Shown here one piece after another: positions 43,670 through 52,443 of a stretch of 64,000 nucleotides of DNA. Position 1 is the stretch's first letter; the number at the start of each line of letters is the position of its first letter. The notes beneath the pieces are model-generated. The model was not told the origin of the DNA. It saw nothing but the letters and a program-made list of their open reading frames with translations, and searched no databases. A program made the translations under genes and the position numbers. Origin of the DNA: CAWDLX01 sp046728155 (lineage in GTDB: Bacteria; Actinomycetota; Actinomycetes; Mycobacteriales; Micromonosporaceae); contig JBKPDY010000006.1 of the NCBI GenBank assembly GCA_046728155.1, positions 35,201 to 99,200 of the forward strand. Reading direction: 5' to 3'.

Positions 43670-44848
43670 ATGACCCCTGAGCACACAGACGTCGAAACGG
43701 TGATCATCGGCGGTGGGCAGGCCGGCCTTGCGGTTGGGTATCACCTGGCGCGGCGAGGTCGACCGTTCGTCATCCTCGAGGCGGGCGAGCGGATCGGCGA
43801 CTCCTGGCGCAAGCGATGGGACTCGCTCCGGGTGTTCACGCCCGCTCGCTACGACGGGCTGCCCGGCTGGTCCTTCCCAGCGCCGGCATGGTCGTACCCG
43901 ACCAAGGATGACGTGGCGGACTATCTCGAGTCGTATGCGACCCGATACCGGCTCCCGGTCCGCACCGGGATCCGCGTTGACGAGTTCTCCCGGGAGCGAG
44001 GCGGGTATGTGGTCACGTCCGGGCTAAGCCGGTACGAGGCCGACAACGTGGTGGTGGCGACGGGCGGTTACCAGTCCCCACGGATCCCGGTGTTCGCCTC
44101 CGAGCTCGATCCGAACATCGTGCAGCTCCATTCGAGCGAGTACCGAAACCCGGCGCAGCTCCGGGAGGGTTCTGTCCTGGTCGTCGGCGCCGGAAACTCG
44201 GGGGCCGAGATCGCCCTGGAATCGTCCGCCCGTCACCCGACATGGCTGTCCGGTCGGGATACGGGCCAAGAGCCGGTCCGCGCCGGGGGTATACCGGATC
44301 GCCTGTTCACGCCGCCGTTCTGGTTCCTGCTTTCGCATGTGTTGACGCTGCGGACGCCGATAGGCCGAAAGGCTCGGGACCAGCTATCCGGTCGGGGGCT
44401 CCCGCTCGCTCGAGTCAGACGGAAGGATCTCATCCGAGCTGGAATTGAGCGGGTGCCACGCGTGACCGGCGTGCGCGAGGGCCTGCCGATGCTCGCAGAC
44501 GGTGCAGTCCTCGACCCCGCGAACGTGATCTGGTGCACCGGGTTCGTGCCCGACTTCGGCTGGATCGATCTCCCCGCCTTCGATCCAGACGGCGAACCGG
44601 TGCACGAGCGTGGGGTCGTCCGATCGGAGCCCGGGCTCTACTTCATCGGCCGTTTCTTCCTATCCACGGGATCCTCGTCTCTGATCGGCGGCGTTGGCAG
44701 GGATGCGCGACACATCGCGCGGCACATCGCCTCCCAGCGCGCCAACAGGGACATCGGCATACCCGTGGCGCCGACTGCATCCACCGGCGGGGCCGGGTCG
44801 CACACAGTCCCGCGTGGCAATGCGACGAGCGCCGGTGCTCAGCCATGA
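43670..44848 (+). CDS. FAD/NAD(P)-dependent flavin monooxygenase (FMO/CzcO-like)
   Basis: 392 residues. The FAD-binding Rossmann motif is VIIGGGQAGLAVGYHLARRG at residue 10 onward, followed by GDSWRKRWDSLRVFTP. The NADPH-binding motif VLVVGAGNSGAEIALES lies near 170-186. The C-terminal part VIWCTGFVPDFGWIDLPAF carries the ATG-like motif of this group. It oxidises N, S or C atoms in small molecules or acts as a Baeyer-Villiger-type enzyme; the substrate cannot be read. Its stop overlaps the methyltransferase start (ATGA), so the two act on a common small-molecule path. Confidence 0.92.
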   Translation: MTPEHTDVETVIIGGGQAGLAVGYHLARRGRPFVILEAGERIGDSWRKRWDSLRVFTPARYDGLPGWSFPAPAWSYPTKDDVADYLESYATRYRLPVRTGIRVDEFSRERGGYVVTSGLSRYEADNVVVATGGYQSPRIPVFASELDPNIVQLHSSEYRNPAQLREGSVLVVGAGNSGAEIALESSARHPTWLSGRDTGQEPVRAGGIPDRLFTPPFWFLLSHVLTLRTPIGRKARDQLSGRGLPLARVRRKDLIRAGIERVPRVTGVREGLPMLADGAVLDPANVIWCTGFVPDFGWIDLPAFDPDGEPVHERGVVRSEPGLYFIGRFFLSTGSSSLIGGVGRDARHIARHIASQRANRDIGIPVAPTASTGGAGSHTVPRGNATSAGAQP

Positions 44849-45924
44849 GCGGCGACGACGCGACGAAGGCGCTGGTCGAGCGGCTCTTCCTCAATGCCAT
44901 CGGCGCACTCGAGCTCTACACCGTCTACATAGGACAGCAGCTCGGACTCTACGGGGCGCTCTCGGACGCTGGCCCGTCCACGTCGACGGAGCTGGCCAAG
45001 CGCACCGGAACCGCCGAGCGCCACGTCCGGGAGTGGCTCGAGCACCACGCCAGCAGCGGATTGCTCGGCGTGGATGACGCCAGAGCGGAGCCGCTCATGC
45101 GACGCTACCGCCTCCCGGCCGAGCATCGCGCGGTCCTCGCGGACCGCGACAGCGTCTACTACGAGGCCCTCAAGGGCCTTGACATCGTCCGCGCCGGGCG
45201 GCCGCTGCCGCAGCTGGTGGAGGCGTTTCGGACCGGCGGCGTGCTGCGGCCACCTTCGCCGCCGCCGTCAGAGCTCGGCGCCGGGGAGATCAATCGGGCG
45301 CTCTACCTCAACCTGGTTGGTAAGGAGTGGCTTCCGGCGATTCCGCTGGTCGATCGGCGGCTGCGCGCGCAACCGCCCGCGCACGTCGCCGACATCGCCT
45401 GCGGAACCGGCTGGTCGAGCATCGCCATGGCACAGGCATATCCGAAGATCACAGTAGACGGCTTCGATCTTGACCGAAGCCGTGTCGACGCCGCCAACCG
45501 GCACGCCAAAGAGTTCGGTGTGGCCGACCGAGTGAGCTTCTCCGTCCTGGATGCCGCGCACCCCGACCTGTCCGGCCCGTACGACCTGGTAACTATCTTC
45601 GAGGCGCTGCACGACATGTCACGTCCGGTGGATGTGCTGAGGGCTGCACGCGACCTGCTCACCATCGGCGGCTCGGTGGTCGTGGTTGACGAATACACCG
45701 GGGACGAGTTCACCGCGCCTGCCTCATACCGGGACCGGTACGCGTACGGATGGAGCGTGGTGTCCTGCCTGCCCGAAGCCATGGGAGACCCGCAGACAGC
45801 GGCGACCGGAGCCGTGATGCGTCCATCGACACTTCGCCGGTACGCCGGCGAGGCTGGCTTTAGCGAAGTCGAGGTCCTTCCGATGGAGACCCGCTACTTC
45901 CGCATGTACCGCCTGGTCCCATGA
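44845..45924 (+). CDS. Class I SAM-dependent methyltransferase with N-terminal winged helix
   Basis: 359 residues from ATG 44845 overlapping the monooxygenase stop. About residues 10-85 form a winged-helix dimerisation part (FLNAIGALELYTVYIGQQLGLYGAL, TSTELAKRTGTAERHVREWLEHHA), as in O-methyltransferase-like enzymes. The Rossmann core follows, with motif I VADIACGTGWSSIAMA, the acidic strand end GFDLD, and VSFSVLDAAHPDL. It transfers a methyl group to a small molecule, probably the monooxygenase product (inference from coupling). It is the last gene of the LuxR-led group. Confidence 0.92.
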   Translation: MSGDDATKALVERLFLNAIGALELYTVYIGQQLGLYGALSDAGPSTSTELAKRTGTAERHVREWLEHHASSGLLGVDDARAEPLMRRYRLPAEHRAVLADRDSVYYEALKGLDIVRAGRPLPQLVEAFRTGGVLRPPSPPPSELGAGEINRALYLNLVGKEWLPAIPLVDRRLRAQPPAHVADIACGTGWSSIAMAQAYPKITVDGFDLDRSRVDAANRHAKEFGVADRVSFSVLDAAHPDLSGPYDLVTIFEALHDMSRPVDVLRAARDLLTIGGSVVVVDEYTGDEFTAPASYRDRYAYGWSVVSCLPEAMGDPQTAATGAVMRPSTLRRYAGEAGFSEVEVLPMETRYFRMYRLVP

Positions 45925-45989
45925 CGGAGGGAGCAGTTTCATCCGCTGACCAGCGCGGGCGACCAGTCGCATTGGTCAGCAGCCAGGAT

Positions 45990-46399
45990 TGAAGCTGTAC
46001 GCCTCGTTTTGCTAGGCGGGCCCCCAGGCAGTGTCCTATCAGGGCCTGGTACACCGCCGGCAACCGGTTGATCAGGTCGGTGGCCAACGCCAGCTGCGCC
46101 TTGGCCGCCGGCAGCGACCAGGTCAACCCCCAGGCGATCTGATCGAGCGAGTACTCATCCGGGGAATGCATGCGGGATAACACCCGGGGCGGGGTGTGCC
46201 AGTCGGTGCGGCTGACCTCGACCAGGTCGGCCAGCAACTGGGCCTGCTCGTGGGCGATGAGGCGGGCCCGGGCCTGGGCCAGGGTGATCGCATCCGACCC
46301 GCCCAGCCGGGACCGGTCCACCGACGCCACCGCCACCGCCAACTCGGGGCCGGGCGGCATCGTCTCCAACCCCTCCGGCAGCTCATCGACCATGGTCAC
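45990..46399 (-). pseudogene. Remnant of a DUF222 / 13E12-repeat HNH endonuclease gene
   Basis: From ATG 46399 about 110 codons read as the N-terminus of the DUF222 family (SDAITLAQARARLIAHEQAQLLADLVEVSR, DQIAWGLTWSLPAAKAQLALATDLINRLPAVYQAL). The similarity then breaks off near 46045, where the family would continue for another 250-400 residues to an HNH nuclease. The rest of the open frame is unlike the family. The stretch looks like a decayed end of this repetitive actinobacterial family. No flanking repeats seen. Confidence 0.75.
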
Positions 46400-46510
46400 A
46401 CTCTAGCACACCCGTACGAAGGCACTGCAAAAGGAATCCCACTATATGGCGGTGATCATCGAAACGGGCGAGCCACCAACCAGCTACACCAGCCACAGTG
46501 GATAGACGAA

Positions 46511-47260
46511 TCAGTCCCGCGCGACGTGAAGGCCCATCCGCCGCGCCTGGGCGACGAAGTCGAACGCGTCGGCCACCGCGGCGGCGCCCGCATCGTTGTT
46601 GAAGTAGACGAACACGTCGTTCGTACGAGTGTCGAATGTGGACTCTATCCGCTCCAACCAGGACTCCAACGCACGCTGCCCGTATCTCGGGCGCGGATCG
46701 GCCGTGCCCTCATGCATCCGTAGATAGCCGACGCCGGCGGTACGCCACAACGGCGTCACGGGCCGGCCGGCGCGATCCGCCCAGCACAGAACGACCCCAC
46801 GCCGTCGCAGAGTCTCCTCGATCGCTTCCGTGAACCACGACGTATGACGAGGCTCGACCGCGATCACGGCCTCGCGCGGGAACGCGGCCAGGGCGGCATC
46901 GAGGACCCCGACGTCGGACGGCAGGTTCGGTGGTAGCTGGAGCAGCACCGGGCCGAGCTGTGGTCCCAGGGCCTCGGCCCGGGACCAGAATCGGGCAACC
47001 GGTTCGGCCGGCTCGCGCAATCGCCGAACGTGCGTGAGATAGCGGCTCACCTTCACCGCCACCCTGACGTCGGGCGGGATCTGCGCCCGCCACGAGGCGA
47101 ACGTGTCCCGCTCGGGCAGCCGGTAGAACGCGTTGTTCACCTCGACGGTGGCGAAGCGCTCGGCGTAGTACGACAGCCACTGTCGTTGCGGAACGCCTGG
47201 TGGGTAGAAGGGTCCTCGCCACGACCGGTACTGCCAGCCAGACGTGCCGACGTAGAGCAC
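46511..47260 (-). CDS. DUF72 family protein
   Basis: 249 residues, GTG start. LYVGTSGWQYRSWRGPFYPPG at the start, YYAERFATVEVNNAFYRLPE, VAVKVSRYLTHVRRL and VFVYFNNDAGAAAVADAF are the hallmarks of DUF72, a TIM-barrel family of unknown activity with conserved surface Tyr/Asn/Asp residues. It lies 9 bases downstream of a methyltransferase gene on the same strand and may share its transcript. Identification of the family is firm; biochemical role unknown. Confidence 0.93.
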   Translation of the reverse strand: MLYVGTSGWQYRSWRGPFYPPGVPQRQWLSYYAERFATVEVNNAFYRLPERDTFASWRAQIPPDVRVAVKVSRYLTHVRRLREPAEPVARFWSRAEALGPQLGPVLLQLPPNLPSDVGVLDAALAAFPREAVIAVEPRHTSWFTEAIEETLRRRGVVLCWADRAGRPVTPLWRTAGVGYLRMHEGTADPRPRYGQRALESWLERIESTFDTRTNDVFVYFNNDAGAAAVADAFDFVAQARRMGLHVARD

Positions 47261-47269
47261 CCGTCGAGG

Positions 47270-48010
47270 CTACCGTCGTTCGACCGCGACCTTGTGCGCG
47301 GCCACGAACATCTGGCGACCGAGGATCCGCCAGATCGGCGGAGCGCCCAGGTAGGCCCGGATCATGAACCGGCGTACCTTGACCGGGGCGTCCTTCACCG
47401 TGTACGGGACGAACCTGGGAATGACCCGGTGAGCCTGGAAACCGGCGAGATTCAAACCCTCGACGAGACTCCGATGAGTCAGCGGCAGGTGGTGGTCGAA
47501 GTAGTCCCAGTACCGCGCGCCGACATAGCGCAGGTTGGGCATGAGGACAAGGATCTGTCCGCCCGGCCGGAGCGTCCGCCGGCACTCGGCCAGCGTGTCG
47601 AGGAGAGCCACCTTATCCGGGAGGTGCTCGAAGAAGTTGGAACAGAAGACCACGTCGACCGAGGCATCGGCTACTTCGGGCATCTCGGTGCTGGGCGCGA
47701 CCACCACCCGGGTGGCTTCGTCGGCCCACGTCTTGACGTCGGGGTTGAGATCGACCGCGATCTTGTTGGCCGCCCGGCAGGCGTTGATGAACTCACATGA
47801 CCCGGCCGCGAGGTCCAGCACGGTGTCGGTGGGCCGGATGAAGCGGGTGAAGAAGCCTTCGTAGAGCGCCTGCCACAGCTGCCGCTTGCTCTCCATCTCG
47901 GCGGCGCTGAACCTCTCGGCGTAGATCCTCGCGAGCTCCTCGCCGCGGAAGTGGTCGGCGACCGACGACCAATGTGGTGTTTGCGGCGATTCAACCGGCA
48001 AGTCGGGCAT
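47270..48010 (-). CDS. Class I SAM-dependent methyltransferase (Methyltransf_11 type)
   Basis: 246 residues. Motif I is TVLDLAAGSCEFINACRAA, followed by KIAVDLNPDVKTWA, VDVVFCSNFFEHLPDKVALL (motif for post-I strand 4) and LRPGGQILVLMPNLRYVG. The phrasing EFINA...NKIAVDLNPD and NLRYVGARYWDYFDHHLPLTHRS resembles methyltransferases found with glycan and polysaccharide genes. No such genes are adjacent, only DUF72. Divergent from the HtrA-like protease gene 167 bases away. Confidence 0.88.
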   Translation of the reverse strand: MPDLPVESPQTPHWSSVADHFRGEELARIYAERFSAAEMESKRQLWQALYEGFFTRFIRPTDTVLDLAAGSCEFINACRAANKIAVDLNPDVKTWADEATRVVVAPSTEMPEVADASVDVVFCSNFFEHLPDKVALLDTLAECRRTLRPGGQILVLMPNLRYVGARYWDYFDHHLPLTHRSLVEGLNLAGFQAHRVIPRFVPYTVKDAPVKVRRFMIRAYLGAPPIWRILGRQMFVAAHKVAVERR

Positions 48011-48177
48011 GAGTGGAAACTACCACCCTGCTCCGACGGCCGGTTTCCCGTTTCCCCAGCGTCAGATGCCGGATACCGCCGGAGTGCACAGCCAGGGCAC
48101 AGCGGATCTCCAGTCATGCCGCAGCAACCTGTTGTCTACTGGTAGTGCTGAGACGATCGCTTCCGGAGGTGTCGGTG

Positions 48178-49527
48178 ATGACGTGGCCACAGGAGTCGCC
48201 GGGGTGGCGGCATCAACCTGAGCCCGGACCGACGAATGAGCCGGTGACGGCTCCCCTGCCTCCGGTGGATCCGTCGTCACCCTGGGCAGCGCCCTCAGCT
48301 TGGCACACCCCGACCGCGTACCAGCCGGTGACGACGACGCAGCCGCAAGGATGGCCGGCGCAGCCGTGGCCCGGATGGCAGCCGGCGCCCCCACCGCGCC
48401 GCCGCGGCGGCCTTCTGTTCGCGTTGGTCGTGCTCGCCGTGATGGCCCTCGTCGTGGGAGTTGTCGGCGCATACCTGCTCACCGGCGGTATGACCGACTC
48501 CAACTCGGCACTCAGCCCGGGCATCGGGGCCACCCAACCTGCCCCGGCTCCGACCACCCAGTCCACACCACCGACGAGTTCACCCGCGACGGCGATCGAC
48601 GAGGACGCGCTCGCCGCGAAGGTCGACCCTGCCGTGGTGGACATCAACACCACGCTCGGTCTGCAGAATGCCCGCGCCGCCGGGACCGGGGTCGTGCTCA
48701 CTTCGACCGGGCTCGTCCTGACGAACAACCACGTCATCGCCGGCGAGACCCAGCTCAGAGCGTTTGACGTCGGTAACGGCCGAACGTACGACGGGACCGT
48801 GGTCGGCTACAGCCAGTCCGAGGACATAGCGGTCGTCCAGCTCAACGGAGCCAGCGGGCTCGCCACCGCCACCCTTGGCGACTCGGACGCGGTGACGGTG
48901 GGCCAACCGGTCCTGGCACTGGGCAACGCCGGGGGCGCCGGCGGTACCCCGAGTGCCGTCACCGGCACGGTGACCGCCGTCGACCGCGCGATCACCGCGA
49001 CCGACGACTCCGGCGGCTCCGAGCGTCTCACGGGACTCATCGAGATCGCCGCCGACATCAAGCCCGGCGACTCGGGTGGCCCGCTCGTCGACGCGAACGG
49101 ACGGGTAATCGGCATCGACACCGCGGCGACGTCCGGTTTCCGGTACCAGGTGACGGGCGGACGCGGTTACGCCATCCCGATCAAGCAGGCGATGAGCATC
49201 GCCAACGAGATCACGGCTGGCCGTGGCTCTGCGACGATCCACATCGGACCGACCGCGTTCCTCGGCGTCCTCACCACATCGTCGACCAACGGGCCGGCCG
49301 GCGCCGGCGTTGTGGGGGTTGTGCCAGACTCCCCCGCCGACAGCGTCGGTATCGAGACCGGTGACATTATCGTGTCGATGGACGGATCCACTGTGGACTC
49401 GCCGACCACGATCGGTCAGCTGATGGTGCCGCACCACCCCAACGACTCGGCCAGGATCGGATGGCTGGACAGGCTCGGCCGCGGCCACGAGGCCACCGTG
49501 ACCCTGGCGACCGGACCGCCGGCCTGA
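48178..49527 (+). CDS. HtrA/DegP-like membrane-anchored serine protease with PDZ domain
   Basis: 449 residues from ATG 48178 (GTG 48175 is in frame; CCGGAGG lies 8 bases before the ATG). A Pro/Gln/Trp-rich cytoplasmic part (1-80) leads into one membrane helix (LLFALVVLAVMALVVGVVGAYLL) and a Thr/Pro linker. A trypsin-like domain follows with the triad His185 (LTNNHVIA), Asp216 (SEDIAVVQL) and Ser299 (KPGDSGGPL). The C-terminal PDZ domain (FLGVL...GVVPDSPADSVGIETGDIIVSMDG) recognises unfolded chains. It works outside the membrane in protein quality control. Alone on its strand. Confidence 0.95.
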   Translation: MTWPQESPGWRHQPEPGPTNEPVTAPLPPVDPSSPWAAPSAWHTPTAYQPVTTTQPQGWPAQPWPGWQPAPPPRRRGGLLFALVVLAVMALVVGVVGAYLLTGGMTDSNSALSPGIGATQPAPAPTTQSTPPTSSPATAIDEDALAAKVDPAVVDINTTLGLQNARAAGTGVVLTSTGLVLTNNHVIAGETQLRAFDVGNGRTYDGTVVGYSQSEDIAVVQLNGASGLATATLGDSDAVTVGQPVLALGNAGGAGGTPSAVTGTVTAVDRAITATDDSGGSERLTGLIEIAADIKPGDSGGPLVDANGRVIGIDTAATSGFRYQVTGGRGYAIPIKQAMSIANEITAGRGSATIHIGPTAFLGVLTTSSTNGPAGAGVVGVVPDSPADSVGIETGDIIVSMDGSTVDSPTTIGQLMVPHHPNDSARIGWLDRLGRGHEATVTLATGPPA

Positions 49528-49550
49528 GCGGTGACGGGCGCGGGCCGCGG

Positions 49551-50087
49551 TCAGGCGGCGCCGCTGGTGTTCCAGTTGAGCCGTACGAGCAACTGCCGGG
49601 CCTGGTCGGCGACATCCGACTCGACGTTGACAGCATACTGCCGGGCCCGTAGCGAGCTCCGCGACTTGAAGTCGCGCCGGCCACCCGTGGCCGCGTGGGC
49701 GATAGCGCCGAAGATGGCGAACCACACCGCGCCGATGACGATGGACGTGACAAGGATGGCGAGCCACCCCCGCCCGCTGAAGAGACCGAACAACAGGCCG
49801 ATGAAGAGACCGAACCAGGCTCCGGTGGCGGCCCCGGCCAGAGCCGCACGACCAGTGGTGAGCCGGCCCAGCACGGTCTCCACCAGTGTGAGGTCGGTGC
49901 CGACGATCGCGGTCTTCTCCACCGGGAACTTCTGGTCGGAGAGGTAGTCGACCGCCCGCTGCGCGGCCGCGTAGTCGGTGTAGGTCGCCACCGTGACCAT
50001 CGCCCGGTTCGGGCCAGGCTCGACGCCTCCGGTCGCGGAGGGCGGGATCGGGACGCCGGCCGGGCCGGTCGGAATGCCACTGGTCAT
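49551..50087 (-). CDS. General-stress (YflT-type) membrane protein
   Basis: 178 residues. A disordered Gly/Pro N-terminus is followed by VATYTDYAAAQRAVDYLSDQ and KTAIVGTDLTLVETVLGRLT, which match the general stress/YflT domain. Then come a Gly-rich double membrane segment (ALAGAATGAWFGLFIGLLFG, LAILVTSIVIGAVWFAIFGAI) and a polar tail. Such proteins are widespread in actinobacteria and induced by stress, but the function is not known. Start ATG with GAGGAGGAGA upstream. It converges on the HtrA-like gene with 23 bases between stops. The 291-base gap upstream (50088-50378) shows no gene. Confidence 0.85.
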   Translation of the reverse strand: MTSGIPTGPAGVPIPPSATGGVEPGPNRAMVTVATYTDYAAAQRAVDYLSDQKFPVEKTAIVGTDLTLVETVLGRLTTGRAALAGAATGAWFGLFIGLLFGLFSGRGWLAILVTSIVIGAVWFAIFGAIAHAATGGRRDFKSRSSLRARQYAVNVESDVADQARQLLVRLNWNTSGAA

Positions 50088-50378
50088 GTTCTCCTCCTCA
50101 GCACCGGTCCTGCGACGGATGTGCCAAGCGTAACGCCGAAGGGGTCACCGCAATGGCGATGCCGCCGCGGAGGGGGGACGACCTCGCGGTGGCACCCGGG
50201 CTATGGCTACGCCCCGATCTCCGGCCGGCCGTTCGTAATATGGACGCTCGCCGGTGGGTCGATGCCCGGCCCCGCGAAGAGTCCCGTAGGACTGTAGCCG
50301 CCCCGACAGTGTCGCAGGCGAACGCCGGCTACCCTGACGCCCTGTTGCTGACGTTGACTCCCCCGAACGGAGACCCGC

Positions 50379-50768
50379 ATGACCACGTGGAACGACCTCG
50401 TCACGTACGTACACAACCACTACAAGATCGCGGACGAGGGCCCAAACATGATCAAGCTCGTCTTCGAAACCGGAGGTCTGCGCTCGCAGGTTGTGATCGT
50501 CTGGCATTTGTCGTTGGCCGACGGTGAGCAGTGGATTCAGCTTGAGTCTCCGTTTGGCGAGCTCGGCTCGGTCGACCTCGCCGCGGCCCTGCGCCGGATC
50601 GGTAACACCGTCTGCGGTGGAATGGCACTCGCCGGCAACCTCGTGACTTTCCGCCATTCGCTTCCATTGAGCAACCTGCAGATCAACGAGTTCGAAAGCC
50701 CGCTGCAACTGGTCACCACCACGGCCGACTCGCTCGAGCAGATGTTCTCGGGCGGCGACCGGTTCTGA
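50379..50768 (+). CDS. Small YbjN/Tir-chaperone-fold-like protein
   Basis: 129 residues, acidic, no signal or membrane helix. TWNDLVTYVHNHYKIADEG at the start, QVVIVWHLSLADGEQWIQLESPFG in the middle and SLPLSNLQINEFESPLQLVTTTADSLEQM at the end suggest the alpha-beta fold shared by YbjN and type III secretion chaperone-like proteins. In actinobacteria these are common small proteins of unknown role. Assignment is by pattern only and only moderately certain. The gene is followed by a hairpin at 50798-50835 and then the APH-like kinase. Confidence 0.6.
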   Translation: MTTWNDLVTYVHNHYKIADEGPNMIKLVFETGGLRSQVVIVWHLSLADGEQWIQLESPFGELGSVDLAAALRRIGNTVCGGMALAGNLVTFRHSLPLSNLQINEFESPLQLVTTTADSLEQMFSGGDRF

Positions 50769-50797
50769 GCGGCCCTGCAAGCGGGCCCAACAAGCAC

Positions 50798-50835
50798 GGG
50801 CACCCTTTCGACACCCACCGGACAGTAGGGTGCCC
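50798..50835 (+). other. 9-bp stem with 20-base loop before the APH-like gene
   Basis: GGGCACCCT at 50798-50806 and AGGGTGCCC at 50827-50835 are exact complements. The position, 40 bases upstream of the kinase ATG and 30 after the previous stop, fits a terminator or a leader structure. Confidence 0.4.
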
Positions 50836-50874
50836 CTGCTGACACTGCGCGGCGCGGCCTGGCAGGCTGGCGGG

Positions 50875-51795
50875 ATGGTCATCGCCGTCCCACCCGAGCT
50901 GGCCGCTGCGCACGCCCGGATCTGGGGCGACCAAGGCCGCGCCTGGACCGCGGCGCTCCCAACCCTAGCTTCGTCCACAATGGAGCGTTGGTCGCTCCGG
51001 CCGGACGGACCCGGTCGGCATGGCTTGGTCTCGCTGGTACTACCGGTCGTATGCGACGACGGAACGCCGGCCGCGTTGAAGCTTCAGCCGTTGGACGACG
51101 AGACCGCCGGCGAACCCGTCGGCCTGCGCGAATGGAACGGCCAGGGTACCGTCCTCCTGCTGGATCACGACCCTGCATCCGGAGCCATGCTCCTGGAGCG
51201 CCTCGACGCCAGCCGTCCGCTCGGTGTGGTCGAAAACGACCTTGCCGCTCTGCAGCCGCTCGCCGAGATCATGGCGCGGCTGGTGTCGGTGGCCGCCCCG
51301 CCGGACCTGCGCCGGCTGGCCGATATCGCGGCCGCGATGCTCGCCGCGGTTCCCGGCGCCCTCCGCGTGCTGGGCGTCGGCGAACGGCGGCTCGTCGGGT
51401 ACTGCGCGGGCGCAGTCGCCGAACTCGTCGACGAGCCCGGCGACCGGATGCTGCACTGGGACCTGCATTATGACAACGTCCTCGCTGGTACGCGGGAGCC
51501 ATGGCTGGCGATCGACCCGAAGCCGCTCGCCGGGGACCCTTGCTTCGAACTGCTCCCGGCGCTGCATAACCGGTGGGACGACGTGCTCGCCACGGGCGAC
51601 GTGGCTCGGGCCGTCAAGCGCCGATTCGATCTGATGGTCGAGGTCGTCGGGCTGGACCGGGAGCGGGCGGTGGGCTGGACTCTCGGCCGGGTTCTGCAGA
51701 ACGCGCTCTGGGATGTCGAGGACGGCGAAGTCGAGCTCGATCGTGCCCAGGTTGCCATCGCCGCCGCGTTGACCGGACTGTCCACAAACGACTAG
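50875..51795 (+). CDS. Aminoglycoside/hydroxyurea phosphotransferase-like kinase (APH(6) family)
   Basis: 306 residues from ATG 50875. AALKLQPLDDETAGEPVGLREWNGQGTV contains the ATP-binding Lys and Glu. The loop LHWDLHYDNVLAG matches the Brenner motif HxDxxxxN, with Asp catalytic, and WLAIDPKPLAGDP holds the metal-binding Asp. This is the APH_6_hur pattern of streptomycin 6-kinases. It would phosphorylate an aminoglycoside or similar alcohol and could give resistance. No antibiotic biosynthesis genes are near. The stop shares CTAG with the convergent PGPGW gene. Confidence 0.88.
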   Translation: MVIAVPPELAAAHARIWGDQGRAWTAALPTLASSTMERWSLRPDGPGRHGLVSLVLPVVCDDGTPAALKLQPLDDETAGEPVGLREWNGQGTVLLLDHDPASGAMLLERLDASRPLGVVENDLAALQPLAEIMARLVSVAAPPDLRRLADIAAAMLAAVPGALRVLGVGERRLVGYCAGAVAELVDEPGDRMLHWDLHYDNVLAGTREPWLAIDPKPLAGDPCFELLPALHNRWDDVLATGDVARAVKRRFDLMVEVVGLDRERAVGWTLGRVLQNALWDVEDGEVELDRAQVAIAAALTGLSTND

Positions 51796-52184
51796 TCGGT
51801 GAGCTTGCCCCACAGTTCGGCCGGCGTCCGGATATGCAGGCTGAGGGCGAGCGACGCCCATGTCAACGCCACTACGAGGACGACCCCGGATAGTCCAACG
51901 AGGACACGCAGGCTCCAGTGTTGCCGGCCGAGCCAGTGCCACCACCACTCCAGCCGGTGGCGGGTGAAGTTCAGCAGGTTGCGCGCCCACGCGAACTCGA
52001 TGGCCCAGATGGCCAGGCCGCCGAGGACGATCAGCCAGCCCGGTCCGGGTAGCGGCACCAGGACCAGGCCGGTCGCGACGACAAGCGTTCCCACGACCCC
52101 GACGAGGACCTGCATCGTGAGCCGGCCGGATCGGGTCGTGATCACCCGTTCTCGCATCGCTCGCCAGCGCCCGCCTCGACTCAT
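51792..52184 (-). CDS. TIGR02611/PGPGW-family membrane protein
   Basis: 130 residues. A basic N-terminus is followed by two adjacent helices around VPLPGPGWLIVLGGLAI, the PGPGW motif that defines this family, then EFAWARNLLNFTRHRLEWW and a third helix (VLVGLSGVVLVVALTWASLAL). It is a small integral membrane protein of unknown function, common in actinobacteria. ATG start. It lies convergent with the APH-like kinase with a fully shared 4-base stop. Confidence 0.87.
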   Translation of the reverse strand: MSRGGRWRAMRERVITTRSGRLTMQVLVGVVGTLVVATGLVLVPLPGPGWLIVLGGLAIWAIEFAWARNLLNFTRHRLEWWWHWLGRQHWSLRVLVGLSGVVLVVALTWASLALSLHIRTPAELWGKLTD

Positions 52185-52443
52185 TGCGTCACTCCAGCCG
52201 TGTCGCGTCCGTTACCGAGGTGAGACGGTCATCGGATCCACCGGTACGAGGGGCGCCGAAGCGTTTGTCTCAGGCCACAAGAGGACAGCAACAGCATCCA
52301 ATGACATTCAGGATTCCGCGCCTGAAGTCTCCTACCACTACCGGGTGAGATCAGCAAATGACACACCGTCCTGGCATGTATGACTTAAGTATGGAGGTGC
52401 GGGGCAAGGGGGCGTCCCGCTGCTCGGCCGGGGGGAGTCAGCC

